This document shows, piece after piece, positions 18,843 through 27,021 of a DNA stretch of 64,000 nucleotides. This DNA is from Pedobacter cryoconitis (GTDB taxonomy: Bacteria > Bacteroidota > Bacteroidia > Sphingobacteriales > Sphingobacteriaceae), in contig JAAAFW010000006.1 of assembly GCA_019352875.1 (NCBI GenBank), forward strand, positions 1,332,284 through 1,396,283, in the 5' to 3' direction. How positions within the stretch are numbered: position 1 is the stretch's first letter; every line of letters begins with the position of its first letter. Under the pieces are notes generated by a model that worked only from the letters and a program-made list of their open reading frames with translations, searched no databases and had not been told where the DNA came from. The position numbers and the translations under genes are program-made.

Positions 18843-20603
18843 ATGAAACTAGATATATTTTTCAAGAACAGGCATATTCTATTCTTAACAGCAGCGCTTA
18901 CTTTTAGCGGCTGTACCAAGCTTAATGAAGTCGTACAGGATGAAGTTCTGGGCGAAAATGCATCCAGTCCGGCAGGCGCACTTGCTGCTGTATACGACAG
19001 GATGGGTAAAGGTGTTTTTGTAGACCACGGCGGTGTTTTTGCTTTACAGGAATATACAACTGATGAAGCACTCCTGCCTACGCGTGGCAGTGACTGGGGC
19101 GATGGCGGTAAATGGAGAGCCATGCATGAGTTCACCTGGGCACCAGACAATGCGATCGTAACAGACAACTGGAACAACCTGACAAATGGGATTACCCGTT
19201 CATTAACTGCAATCAGGGAGATTACCAATAGTACCCACCCCCAAAAGGAAATTTACCTGGCCGAAGCCAGAGCTATGTTAGCCTATTATACTTATACAAC
19301 GCTTGATCTGTATGGCCAGGCTCCATACCGCGATCCTTTAAGTATATCGTCTCCTTTGGAAATCAAGAAGGCAGCCTCCGGTATTGACGAACTGATTCTG
19401 GAACTAGAAGGGCTGATCCCAAAATTAGCTGAACTGGGTAAAGAATCTACCCATAATGGCAGATTTACCAGAGAAGCAGCATATGGCTTATTGGCGAACA
19501 TGTACCTTAACCGTGCCGTTTATAAAGACCGTTATGCAGCTACATTTAATTTCAACGAAGCTGCGGTGAACGGGACGGAGACCGATATGGATAAAGTAAT
19601 TTATTATACTTCACTTTTGATAAACTCTTCTAAATTCCGTCTTTCTGCAAATTATTTTGATAGTTTTTCTATCAGTAATTCAGGCGCACCTGAACTGATT
19701 TTTGCAGTTACGCAAAAGATAGATAAAATAAGAAATGGGTCTAACTCTTTTGCCTATGTAGGTGTTGAGCGTAATCAAAGACCTTCTCCAGGCACCAGGG
19801 GAACTAATGCAGCCTGTGTTTCTCCTGAATTCTATGCCACCTGGGAAGGCAATCATGACGATCCAAGATTCTCCAGAAAATATCAGTATACAGATGGTAC
19901 CTGGTTTACCAACGATGGGGAGGGAAGTGTACCTGCAAGCGACTTCATAGCCGGAAGCAGCACACAGAACTGGTTTCACTTTAACCGCGGCATTATGGTC
20001 GGACAACAGTACGGGCCGAGGCTGAATGCAGCTGGCCAGTTCGAAAAAACTCCAGACGGCCGGATTAAAATATTCGAATTGGTTATGGAAAAAAGTACAG
20101 GTACCAAGATGAACTTTACGCCTGAACTGAATTTCGATAAACCAGGCCAGGCGGTGTTTACACAGAATCAGATTAACAGAGGAGTACGTGTATTCAAATT
20201 TGAATTCGATCCGGGAGATGGTAATGGAGCCAGCAATGTAGATATTCCTTTATTCCGCCTGGGTGTAATGTATACTCTGAGGGCTGAAGCTTATTTCCGT
20301 AAAGGACAATCTGGCCTGGCATTGAATGATATCAATACCCTGCGTACCACAAGAAAAAGGGAAGCATTTCATAATAATGCAGCTGGTACAGCCATTGCGT
20401 CATTAAACGAAGCTTCACTTTATAAAGAAATTGCTTACGAAACTTACTGGGAAATGTACAGACGTCCCCAGATGATCCGCTTTGGAAAATACGAACTACC
20501 ATTTAGTGCAAAACCGGCCTCTCCTGCGACCAGAAGGATTTTCCCTATCCCGCAAACTACGCTGGATGTCAGTAAAGAATTCACACAGAACACAGGATAC
20601 TAG
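18843..20603 (+). CDS. SusD/RagB-family outer-membrane nutrient-binding lipoprotein
   Basis: 586 residues, ATG two bases after the SusC stop, so translation is probably coupled. The signal peptide ends in a lipobox, LTFSGC, giving a lipidated Cys near residue 24. SusD features include the helical AEARAMLAYYTYTTLDLYGQAPYRDPL block near 140-165 and the C-terminal YKEIAYETYWEMYRRPQMIRFGKY motif. As the partner of the preceding channel it should capture substrate at the cell surface. It differs strongly from the SusD at 5771-7705, so the two systems are not recent duplicates. Substrate inferred only from context (inositol-related). Confidence 0.92.
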   Translation: MKLDIFFKNRHILFLTAALTFSGCTKLNEVVQDEVLGENASSPAGALAAVYDRMGKGVFVDHGGVFALQEYTTDEALLPTRGSDWGDGGKWRAMHEFTWAPDNAIVTDNWNNLTNGITRSLTAIREITNSTHPQKEIYLAEARAMLAYYTYTTLDLYGQAPYRDPLSISSPLEIKKAASGIDELILELEGLIPKLAELGKESTHNGRFTREAAYGLLANMYLNRAVYKDRYAATFNFNEAAVNGTETDMDKVIYYTSLLINSSKFRLSANYFDSFSISNSGAPELIFAVTQKIDKIRNGSNSFAYVGVERNQRPSPGTRGTNAACVSPEFYATWEGNHDDPRFSRKYQYTDGTWFTNDGEGSVPASDFIAGSSTQNWFHFNRGIMVGQQYGPRLNAAGQFEKTPDGRIKIFELVMEKSTGTKMNFTPELNFDKPGQAVFTQNQINRGVRVFKFEFDPGDGNGASNVDIPLFRLGVMYTLRAEAYFRKGQSGLALNDINTLRTTRKREAFHNNAAGTAIASLNEASLYKEIAYETYWEMYRRPQMIRFGKYELPFSAKPASPATRRIFPIPQTTLDVSKEFTQNTGY

Positions 20604-20624
20604 GTATTCAGCAATCAGTAAATT

Positions 20625-20668
20625 AAAAAAGAAGCCGCTTCAGTTGTAAACTGCTGCGGCTTCTTTTT
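20625..20668. terminator. Bidirectional terminator between SusD and GNAT genes
   Basis: A stem built from AAAAAAGAAGCCGC and GCGGCTTCTTTTT with A and T runs on both sides. It lies between two converging genes and can serve both. Confidence 0.8.
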
Positions 20669-20700
20669 AATTCAGACCTGTTATTTAAAGGGAGGCGCCG

Positions 20701-21207
20701 TTAAAGTTTAATTTCGAAAATACTCAGGCTAATGTTTCTGTAATGCTCAGGCAGTTCAGGGCTCCACTCTACGTCAGTTACGCCCAGAAAAGTAAATCCG
20801 CAGCTGGTATAATATTTATTAAGCCTTTCGTTACCACTCATGGTATCTATCCGGATATAGTCCTTCTGGTGTTGTTTACAATATTCCTTAGCCCATTCCA
20901 CAATCTTTTTCACATAGGAGCCGCCCCGGAAAAGCGGGTTGGTTGCAATTCGGTGAATATAAATGGCCGCATCTGCATCTTTCTCTTTCCAGATTGCACG
21001 ATCTTCATCTTTAATTAAAAAAGTACAGGCAATAGTCTCTCCTTCGAGAATAACATAATGCCGGCCTTCTTCAATTTCCTGAAGGACTCTTTCGCGTTCA
21101 AAACCTTTCCAGTTTTTATTGTTTACCGTCTTCTGGTATTGCGTGGCGGCGTCATAAACTGAAAATATTTCATCAATATTTTCAGGTGTGCTTTTTAAAA
21201 TTTCCAT
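20701..21207 (-). CDS. GNAT-family N-acetyltransferase
   Basis: 168 residues, ATG at 21207. The GNAT core is visible: AIYIHRIATNPLFRGGSYVKKIVEWAKEYCKQ includes the acetyl-CoA-binding loop (here RGGSY, a slightly unusual Q/RxxGxG/A) and NERLNKYYTSCGFTFLGV the C-terminal strand and helix. It should transfer an acetyl group from acetyl-CoA to an amine, but the substrate is unknown. It diverges from the FtsX permease gene. A -7 box (21252-21259) and two inverted repeats lie in its upstream region. Confidence 0.85.
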   Translation of the reverse strand: MEILKSTPENIDEIFSVYDAATQYQKTVNNKNWKGFERERVLQEIEEGRHYVILEGETIACTFLIKDEDRAIWKEKDADAAIYIHRIATNPLFRGGSYVKKIVEWAKEYCKQHQKDYIRIDTMSGNERLNKYYTSCGFTFLGVTDVEWSPELPEHYRNISLSIFEIKL

Positions 21208-21223
21208 GTGTAAAAATTGATAA

Positions 21224-21248
21224 CCGGGACGGTGGAATTATGTCCCGG
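21224..21248. repeat. Inverted repeat over the GNAT transcription start region
   Basis: CCGGGAC and GTCCCGG, 7-bp arms with an 11-base loop, directly downstream of the predicted -7 box. It may be an operator or a 5' leader hairpin. Confidence 0.4.
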
Positions 21249-21251
21249 CGG

Positions 21252-21259
21252 CAAAGATA
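21252..21259 (-). promoter_or_regulatory. Bacteroidota -7 box of the GNAT gene
   Basis: TATCTTTG on the minus strand, exact TAnnTTTG, about 45 nt before the ATG at 21207. Confidence 0.5.
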
Positions 21260-21262
21260 AAA

Positions 21263-21275
21263 GAACAGTCTGTTC
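21263..21275. promoter_or_regulatory. Palindrome GAACAGTCTGTTC
   Basis: Perfect odd-centred palindrome with 6-bp arms. The half-sites GAACA and TGTTC are the same as those of the motif at 21312-21327. It sits four bases upstream of the GNAT -7 box and about 120 bp before the -24/-12 element of the permease, so it could serve either gene. Confidence 0.45.
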
Positions 21276-21311
21276 ATTTAAACTTTATCTTGTCCGGTAG
21301 CGTACGCAAAA

Positions 21312-21327
21312 TGTTCATTAACGAACA
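21312..21327. promoter_or_regulatory. Candidate enhancer site TGTTCATTAACGAACA
   Basis: 16-bp near-palindrome (TGTTC, 6-base spacer, GAACA). The identical 16-mer occurs at 57477-57492 upstream of another operon. Its centre is 74.5 bp from the cytosine of the -12 element here, and the same distance is found at the second site. This fits a binding site for a sigma-54 enhancer-binding protein, which acts at such distances. Confidence 0.6.
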
Positions 21328-21378
21328 ACAGGGAGGGATTACCGGCCGCAGACACCCGTTAAGTTAAGATTTGCTAAA

Positions 21379-21395
21379 TTGGCATATCATTGGCA
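21379..21395 (+). promoter_or_regulatory. Sigma-54-type -24/-12 promoter of the FtsX permease gene
   Basis: TTGGCATATCATTGGCA places GG at -25/-24 and GC at -13/-12 with the strict 10-base spacing required by sigma-54; only -14 departs from the core. The predicted start near 21406 leaves a 20-nt leader before the ATG at 21426. Confidence 0.6.
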
Positions 21396-21425
21396 AAGCA
21401 GGGTTGAACTCTGTAATTTTTAGAC

Positions 21426-23774
21426 ATGTTTATATTAAATCTCAAATTAGCATTAAGAAATCTCTGGAATAATAAAGTCTTAACTGCTATTAATATTTTT
21501 GGATTATCTGTAGGGCTGAGTGGTTTTATCCTGATATTGGTTTACGTAAATTTCGAAAACAGCTATGATACCTGGAACCCTGTAGCAGACCAGGTTTACC
21601 GGATCTCTGTAATTGATGAACCAGGTGCAGAGGAATACCCATCGAGTCCAGGTGAACTGGCTCCGGCTTTAAAGGCAAATCATCCCGAGATACTATCTTA
21701 TGCCAGAATCTATATCTGGGATTTAAAACAAAGGCTTGTCGGAGATCCGGGAAATGAACATTATGTAGAACATATTCTAGGGGTAGACAGCAGTTGGTTT
21801 GATCTTTTTCCCTACAAATTTATTTATGGAAATGCCAAAACAGCGTTAGCTTCAAACGACAACATTGTCCTGAGCAGTAAAACCAGCAAATTGTTTTTCG
21901 GTGATGCCAATCCGGTAGGCAAAACCATTAAAATAGATCAAAATAAAATCTATCATGTCACCGGCGTTTACGAAAACCCCTCGAGCCCTGAACATATGCC
22001 AAATGATGGCTTTGTAAAAGCAGGTTCCAAAGGAGAGGGTTGGGGAAATGGTAATTTTTTCAGTTACCTGAAATTAGCGGAAGGAACGGATATTGCTCAG
22101 TTCCGGAAGAAAATCAATCAAACAGTCGTTAAGCTGCCTATCGCAGACATTTCCAATAAAAAGAAAATTCAACTGCTGGTACAACCGGTTAAAGATATTT
22201 ATTTGAAGGCGAGTGCTGTACAGGATATCGCTAACCGGGGAAATGCCGCGAATCATAGGCTGCTTTTACTGGTTTCCGGCCTTCTGCTTTTTATCGCCTG
22301 TATGAATTTTACGAATTTATCTATCGCACAGTCGTCCAAAAGAGCTAAAGAAATTGGAGTCAGGAAAGTGATGGGTGCCCGTAAAAGAGAACTCATTATT
22401 CAATTTTTGACCGAAACTGCCGTACAATGTGTGCTGGCAATGGGCCTTGCCTGGGCCATTGCAGAAATCTGTCTTCCCTTATTAAACCAGATGATGGGCA
22501 CAACACTGGTATTGTATACACCACTTCTGTTAAAAAAACTGATGTTACAGATCGGGGTAGTGATGGTGATAGTCACTTTTATTGCCGGGGGATATGCCGC
22601 ATTCTTCCTTTCCGGATTTAATCCTTCCCGGGTGCTTAAAGGAGATTTCACCAGGGGCCAGGGTAGCCTATGGTTAAGAAAAGTACTGATCGTTTCTCAG
22701 TTTGTAATCGCAGCGGTATTTATTTCAGTCCTGTTTATCATTAATAAACAGGTGGACTATATGAAAAATAAAGACACTGGTTTTAACAGTGACCAGGTGA
22801 TGGTTTTTAAGATCCGAAAAGATGAGACACGTAGAAACTTCGAACCGTTAAAAGAACGTCTGCTGAAAATAGAAGGTGTAGCCAAAGTCGGGCGCGTTAA
22901 TTATTACCCTGGCGTGCAAGGACTGCAGGTTATCGGCGCTGAGTATAAAGATATGCAGGTGAATAACCTGAGTGTGGTTACTGTAGATGCAGACTATTTT
23001 GACGTAATGGGTATGCATGCCGCTGAAGGTGAACTATTCTCCGGAAGGCGCCTTTCAGACTCGTCGGCTGTTGTGGTCAATGAGGCGGCGAGAGATAAAT
23101 ACGGAATGAAGAATATGATTGGCCAGCAATGGATTTATGGCTGGCATATCGCGGGAGTTGTTAAGAACCATATACAAAAGGGTATGGAGACCGGTGTAGA
23201 ACCCATGGCCTTTGCGATCGAGACAGAGCATTCCAATTCAGCAGACCATGTTGTGTTGAAGGTTAACTCAGGTAATTTTTTGCAGACCATTAAGGAAATA
23301 GAATCGGTCTGGCAGACGGCAGAACCCTTTCCTTTTGAATATCAATGGCTGGACCAGAGCTTTCAGCAGGTTTATATCCAATATATTCACCTGAGTAAGC
23401 TGTTTAATATTTTTACTTATGTAGCACTTTTTGTGGCTGTACTTGGATTATTTGCGCTGGCTAGCTTTGTCACCAAACAGAGAACTAAAGAAATAGGAAT
23501 CAGGAAAGTTCTTGGGGCAGATGATTTTCATATCGTTAAGCTCATCAACGGAAACTTTTTAGGATTAATCCTCATCGCAAATATCATTGCGATTCCACTC
23601 GCGATCCTGCTTGGAAAAACCTGGCTGAAAGGGTTTGTTTACCGTACCGATATAGACATGATGCCCTTTCTGTATACCACGATGATTTCCTTATTTATCA
23701 GCGTGCTTACGGTTAGCGCAATGGCTTACAAGGCTGCAAAGACTATAGTTGTCAAGGCGCTTAAATATGAATAA
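21426..23774 (+). CDS. FtsX/MacB-type ABC transporter permease
   Basis: 782 residues, ATG at 21426. Architecture is the large Bacteroidota FtsX-like permease: membrane helix near 20-42, a periplasmic MacB-core domain (about 50-240), three membrane helices (about 285-400), a second TM and periplasmic domain (about 425-660) and three C-terminal helices. The two repeats each carry the QSSKRAKEIGVRKVMGARK / KQRTKEIGIRKVLGADD motif characteristic of FtsX domains. No ATPase gene is adjacent, so it must share an ATP-binding subunit coded elsewhere. The MacB-like group handles peptides, lipoproteins or toxic compounds. A sigma-54-type promoter and an upstream enhancer-like site suggest activation by an enhancer-binding protein, possibly in response to envelope stress. 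Confidence 0.88.
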   Translation: MFILNLKLALRNLWNNKVLTAINIFGLSVGLSGFILILVYVNFENSYDTWNPVADQVYRISVIDEPGAEEYPSSPGELAPALKANHPEILSYARIYIWDLKQRLVGDPGNEHYVEHILGVDSSWFDLFPYKFIYGNAKTALASNDNIVLSSKTSKLFFGDANPVGKTIKIDQNKIYHVTGVYENPSSPEHMPNDGFVKAGSKGEGWGNGNFFSYLKLAEGTDIAQFRKKINQTVVKLPIADISNKKKIQLLVQPVKDIYLKASAVQDIANRGNAANHRLLLLVSGLLLFIACMNFTNLSIAQSSKRAKEIGVRKVMGARKRELIIQFLTETAVQCVLAMGLAWAIAEICLPLLNQMMGTTLVLYTPLLLKKLMLQIGVVMVIVTFIAGGYAAFFLSGFNPSRVLKGDFTRGQGSLWLRKVLIVSQFVIAAVFISVLFIINKQVDYMKNKDTGFNSDQVMVFKIRKDETRRNFEPLKERLLKIEGVAKVGRVNYYPGVQGLQVIGAEYKDMQVNNLSVVTVDADYFDVMGMHAAEGELFSGRRLSDSSAVVVNEAARDKYGMKNMIGQQWIYGWHIAGVVKNHIQKGMETGVEPMAFAIETEHSNSADHVVLKVNSGNFLQTIKEIESVWQTAEPFPFEYQWLDQSFQQVYIQYIHLSKLFNIFTYVALFVAVLGLFALASFVTKQRTKEIGIRKVLGADDFHIVKLINGNFLGLILIANIIAIPLAILLGKTWLKGFVYRTDIDMMPFLYTTMISLFISVLTVSAMAYKAAKTIVVKALKYE

Positions 23775-23803
23775 TAGCTATAGAATCTGCCAGCGCATTT
23801 TTG

Positions 23804-24292
23804 TTAGGAAGACGGGTTCTGCTGCTTCAATTGCATTGCCCTTTGCAGGAAACTTTGATTCTTTAAGGTGTCCTCAGCCTGTTGAATAGCCGTCAGCAGG
23901 TTGTGCTCATTATCGGCGATCTCCTGCAGTACAGTGATCATCAGGTCCCAGACTGGCTGCATACGGATTATAAGTTCTTTTCCTTTGGTTGTCAGCATTA
24001 ATAAACGCTTCCTCTCATCGACCTTATCTTTTTTAGAACGGATCAGTTTCTGTTTCTCCAGTTCTTTCAGCAGACTGATAGTAGAAGGATGTGTATAGCC
24101 GATCTCATTCGCTATTTCCACCACGCTTAGTATTTCCTTGTGATGCAGAGTCAGCATGACCGGGAACCATTTAGGTTCAAAGTCGATATCAAAACTCTTA
24201 TAGAGTAGCGCTCCGTCTTTTCTCAGTTGTTCACTCAGCCGCTGTAACCTTGTGGAGAGTGCTAGTATACCAGATTCGTCTATAATATTCAT
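23804..24292 (-). CDS. MarR-family transcriptional regulator
   Basis: 162 residues from the ATG at 24292; a GTG 14 codons upstream is also open but would overlap the preceding gene. The winged helix-turn-helix is clear: ILSVVEIANEIGYTHPSTISLLKELEKQKLIRSKKDKVDERKRLLMLTTKGKEL (about 65-120). MarR proteins are dimeric repressors released by small ligands. The gene follows a GNAT acetyltransferase with 4 bp between them, and the two are probably co-transcribed from the box at 24833-24840. It most likely regulates this operon; a palindrome there is a candidate operator. Confidence 0.88.
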   Translation of the reverse strand: MNIIDESGILALSTRLQRLSEQLRKDGALLYKSFDIDFEPKWFPVMLTLHHKEILSVVEIANEIGYTHPSTISLLKELEKQKLIRSKKDKVDERKRLLMLTTKGKELIIRMQPVWDLMITVLQEIADNEHNLLTAIQQAEDTLKNQSFLQRAMQLKQQNPSS

Positions 24293-24296
24293 CCTT

Positions 24297-24785
24297 TTAA
24301 TCCAGGGGTAAATTACAAAATACATTATCAGCACTCATTAAAGGAAAAGTCTCTGGAAGCGATTCCTTCGCTATGCGGATAAAGCCATTTTTTTCATAAA
24401 ACCGCAGCGCTGCGGCCAGTATCGTAATGGTGCCAAGGTAAAGATTTTTCAATCCTTTTTCGCGGCTGCTATCTATTAGCTTGTCCAGCAGAAGCTGAGC
24501 AATTCCGAATTCTTTACCGCGAAATTCCTTTTTAACAAACATTTTTCTGATGGCGCCGGCCTGCTCATTGAATTTAATAAGTGCAATTGTACCAACCAGC
24601 TCACCATCTGCAAAAGCACCCCAGAAGCAACCACCATCCTTATAATAGAAATTTTTGATCTCCAGCAAGTCAGGCTGATCGGCCAGGGTTATAGCCACAT
24701 TAAATTCTTTTTGCTGAATATTTAAGATCAGGTCGATTACTTGCTCTGCATATTCATTCTCTATTGGTGAAATCTCAATTTTCAT
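24297..24785 (-). CDS. GNAT-family N-acetyltransferase
   Basis: 162 residues, ATG at 24785. GNAT signature: AGAIRKMFVKKEFRGKEFGIAQLLLDKLIDSSREKG, with the acetyl-CoA loop RGKEFG (R/QxxGxG/A type), then LYLGTITILAAALRFYEKNGF. It is the first gene of a two-gene operon with a MarR regulator, an arrangement often seen with detoxifying or antibiotic-modifying acetyltransferases, though the substrate cannot be deduced. It is only distantly similar to the GNAT at 20701-21207. Confidence 0.87.
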   Translation of the reverse strand: MKIEISPIENEYAEQVIDLILNIQQKEFNVAITLADQPDLLEIKNFYYKDGGCFWGAFADGELVGTIALIKFNEQAGAIRKMFVKKEFRGKEFGIAQLLLDKLIDSSREKGLKNLYLGTITILAAALRFYEKNGFIRIAKESLPETFPLMSADNVFCNLPLD

Positions 24786-24808
24786 CTGTATTTATTTTAC
24801 GTTGTAAA

Positions 24809-24818
24809 ACTACGTAGT
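24809..24818. promoter_or_regulatory. Palindrome ACTACGTAGT, candidate MarR operator
   Basis: 10-bp perfect palindrome between the -7 box and the GNAT start codon, where a bound repressor would block transcription of the GNAT-MarR operon. Confidence 0.4.
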
Positions 24819-24832
24819 CATATACATATGTC

Positions 24833-24840
24833 CAAATATA
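24833..24840 (-). promoter_or_regulatory. Bacteroidota -7 box of the GNAT-MarR operon
   Basis: TATATTTG on the minus strand, exact match, about 48 nt before the ATG. Confidence 0.5.
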
Positions 24841-24901
24841 CTGTGTCATATTGAAAAAATAAAACCGGAACTGCGTTATAGGAATGGAAATTATAAAAGC
24901 A

Positions 24902-24909
24902 TAAATTTG
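24902..24909 (+). promoter_or_regulatory. Bacteroidota -7 box of the DUF4271-hemD operon
   Basis: TAAATTTG, exact TAnnTTTG, 32 nt before the ATG at 24942. Confidence 0.55.
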
Positions 24910-24941
24910 CAGCAAACCATAATTCCGTTAAATTTAACCTG

Positions 24942-25931
24942 ATGCTGAAATCCTTTCTGGTAACTTTTTTGTTGTGTCTGATCATTGGTCAGCCTCTGCT
25001 ATTTGCACAGGACGATGTAAGCGTAACAGATTCCGTCCCGGTCAGGCCTGCTTACAGACGGGCAGTTAATCAGGATCCTGCCTTCCTGGAACGGCAGCGT
25101 TTTGTAACGGATTCCATAATGACTCATACCTGGCTCGTCCCGGATTCTATGATAAACCGTTCTATCATTATCGACAGTATTATAAAGGCAAATGTTTTCG
25201 AAAAATTAGACCTCGATGCCTGGTTTAAAAAGTACGGTCACCTTAAAAAGAAGGAGAATCGTTTGCGTACCGGAGATCCGCAGCCGAAAGGGCAGGGCTG
25301 GGTTATCGCAGTTATAGTTGTCTTGCTAGCCTTTTTTGGTGTGCTCAGAATTTCTTTTCCAAAACAGCTTCAGAGCATCATACAGGCCTTTTATAGCAAT
25401 AGAGGACTGAATAATCTTAATAAAGAAGATAATGTTTTCAGCTCCTGGTCTTTCCTTTTTTACTTTATACAGTTCGGGTTTACCATTGGCATGTTCTTCT
25501 ATCTGGTAGCTCAATACTATCAGTTGGCCTACGTGAATCAGGGGTTCCGTTTCTTCATTAGTGTATCTGTTCTTGTGGTGGTTTTTTACGCGTTGAAGAT
25601 TCTGTTTCTGCGTATTCTCGGGCACTTGTTTAATGTCCAGAAGCCCGTACATGAGTATATTTCCATATTATATTTAAGTTATTTTAATATCTCATTATTG
25701 TTTATTCCACTTGTGGTGGCTTTCGGTCTTTCACCCCTCCAATACGGTATATATTATATTGTTTTGGCTTTTGTAATAACCATACTAATCTTTACGTTTC
25801 AATTGATTAGGGCTGGTGTTAATATATTATCTCACTATCGGTTTCCTAAGTTCTATTTATTTGTGTACTTTTGTGCCCTCGAAATATGTCCTATTTTGAT
25901 ATTAATCAAGGCAATAGGATTTGAGCTGTAA
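24942..25931 (+). CDS. DUF4271 family membrane protein
   Basis: 329 residues, ATG at 24942. A signal peptide ends in LLFAQ (about residue 23). Residues 24-120 are polar with several short DSIM repeats, probably periplasmic. From about 125 onward there are around seven to eight hydrophobic segments (GWVIAVIVVLLAFFGVLRI, FLFYFIQFGFTIGMFFYLVAQ, FFISVSVLVVVFYALKILFL and so on). This matches the Bacteroidota DUF4271 family of unknown function. It is followed after 9 bp by hemD; the pairing is, from memory, common in this phylum. A link to haem or to uroporphyrinogen metabolism is only a context inference. Confidence 0.8.
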   Translation: MLKSFLVTFLLCLIIGQPLLFAQDDVSVTDSVPVRPAYRRAVNQDPAFLERQRFVTDSIMTHTWLVPDSMINRSIIIDSIIKANVFEKLDLDAWFKKYGHLKKKENRLRTGDPQPKGQGWVIAVIVVLLAFFGVLRISFPKQLQSIIQAFYSNRGLNNLNKEDNVFSSWSFLFYFIQFGFTIGMFFYLVAQYYQLAYVNQGFRFFISVSVLVVVFYALKILFLRILGHLFNVQKPVHEYISILYLSYFNISLLFIPLVVAFGLSPLQYGIYYIVLAFVITILIFTFQLIRAGVNILSHYRFPKFYLFVYFCALEICPILILIKAIGFEL

Positions 25932-25940
25932 CTAGGTAAA

Positions 25941-26711
25941 ATGCAAGAAAAAACAGAAGATAGGTTGCGTAAAGTAAAAAGTATACTGATAACTTTGCCA
26001 AAACCCGAAACAGAGAAATCCCCCTATTTTGATTTAGCGAAGAAGTACAACTTAAAAGTTGATTTCCGGTCCTTTATCCATGTAGAAGGGGTACCCGCCA
26101 GGGATTTCAGAAAAGATAAAATCGCGTTAGGTGATTATACTGCTGTTGTATTTACAAGCAGAAATGCCGTAGATCATTTTTTCAGAATTTGTGAAGAAAT
26201 GCGCTACGAAGTTCCTGCTGATCTTAAATACTTCTGTAGTTCAGAATCTACAGCATTATATCTTCAGAAATACATTCAGTACCGTAAAAGGAAGATTTTC
26301 TTTGGAAAACAGACCGCTGTAGACCTCGCAGAGGTTCTCAAAAAGCATGCATCTGAGAAATTCCTGTATCCTTGCTCTGATGTAGCAACGGAAGACACCA
26401 TGAATTTCCTGGTCAAAAACGGATATGATCTCACCCCTGCAGTATTGTTTAAAACTGTCGTTAGTGATTTATCTGATCTGGCCGATGTGACATACGATGT
26501 AATAGGCTTCTTCAGTCCGTCAAGTATCCAGTCGCTTTATATCAATTTTCCGGAGTTTCAGCAGAACTTCACCAGGATCGCTGCCTTCGGTGTAAATACG
26601 CATAAAGCGGTAACAGAAAATAATCTTATTGTTGACATCGCTGCACCATCACCGGAATCTCCTTCCATGATCATGGCGATTGAGAACTATATCAAAAAAT
26701 CTAATAAGTAA
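25941..26711 (+). CDS. hemD: Uroporphyrinogen-III synthase
   Basis: 256 residues, ATG at 25941. The two-domain HemD fold is suggested by the N-terminal ILITLPKPETEKSPYFDLAKKY, the YTAVVFTSRNAVDHFF block near 70-85, and the C-terminal YDVIGFFSPSSIQSLYINFP with the FGVNTHKAV motif near 215. HemD closes and inverts hydroxymethylbilane to uroporphyrinogen III, the branch point for haem and sirohaem. The family is poorly conserved in sequence, so the call rests on these blocks. Second gene of the DUF4271-hemD operon; a hairpin terminator follows. hemW in the same window is a further haem gene but is not linked. Confidence 0.85.
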   Translation: MQEKTEDRLRKVKSILITLPKPETEKSPYFDLAKKYNLKVDFRSFIHVEGVPARDFRKDKIALGDYTAVVFTSRNAVDHFFRICEEMRYEVPADLKYFCSSESTALYLQKYIQYRKRKIFFGKQTAVDLAEVLKKHASEKFLYPCSDVATEDTMNFLVKNGYDLTPAVLFKTVVSDLSDLADVTYDVIGFFSPSSIQSLYINFPEFQQNFTRIAAFGVNTHKAVTENNLIVDIAAPSPESPSMIMAIENYIKKSNK

Positions 26712-26765
26712 ATCCCGGATCAGGGACTGACAATTGAAGGGAGTTACTTCCTGAAAAATATAACG

Positions 26766-26808
26766 AAAACCAGATTCTTGCTTTTGCAGGGAACTGGTTT
26801 TTTTTGTT
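26766..26808 (+). terminator. Terminator after hemD
   Basis: AAAACCAG and CTGGTTTT stem followed by a run of T, 55 bp past the hemD stop. Confidence 0.65.
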
Positions 26809-26815
26809 GGTGGCA

Positions 26816-26907
26816 GTTTAAAAGATCGAAATTTGCGCCGCAAAGGCTGGCACCTGATTCTACGAATCAGCTGATGCCTTTTCGCGCAAAATTTCGATCT
26901 TTTAAAC
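26816..26907. repeat. 92-bp near-perfect inverted repeat
   Basis: Arms of about 45 bp start and end with GTTTAAAAGATCGAAATTT and its complement and meet at a 3-base loop (GATTC TAC GAATC). Arms differ by a few changes and single-base indels in the middle. This is far larger than a normal terminator and resembles a palindromic element (MITE or REP-like) or a structured RNA gene. Confidence 0.6.
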
Positions 26908-27021
26908 GTTTGACACCATCGGGGGTGTTGTCCGGTATGGGTAACTTTTGGAGTAGCGTTTAGCGAATTACCTGAATAGAGGTGAGGAATCGCTTGTTTG
27001 GTAAATGGCTTGTAAATTACG

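Larger units (their letters stand above)
26712..27021. other. Intergenic region with terminator and large inverted repeat
   Basis: 310 bases between hemD and fic, which converge. It contains the hemD terminator (26766-26808), a 92-bp inverted repeat (26816-26907) and a smaller hairpin of GACACC and GGTGT near 26911-26930. No gene or start signal was found. Confidence 0.6.
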
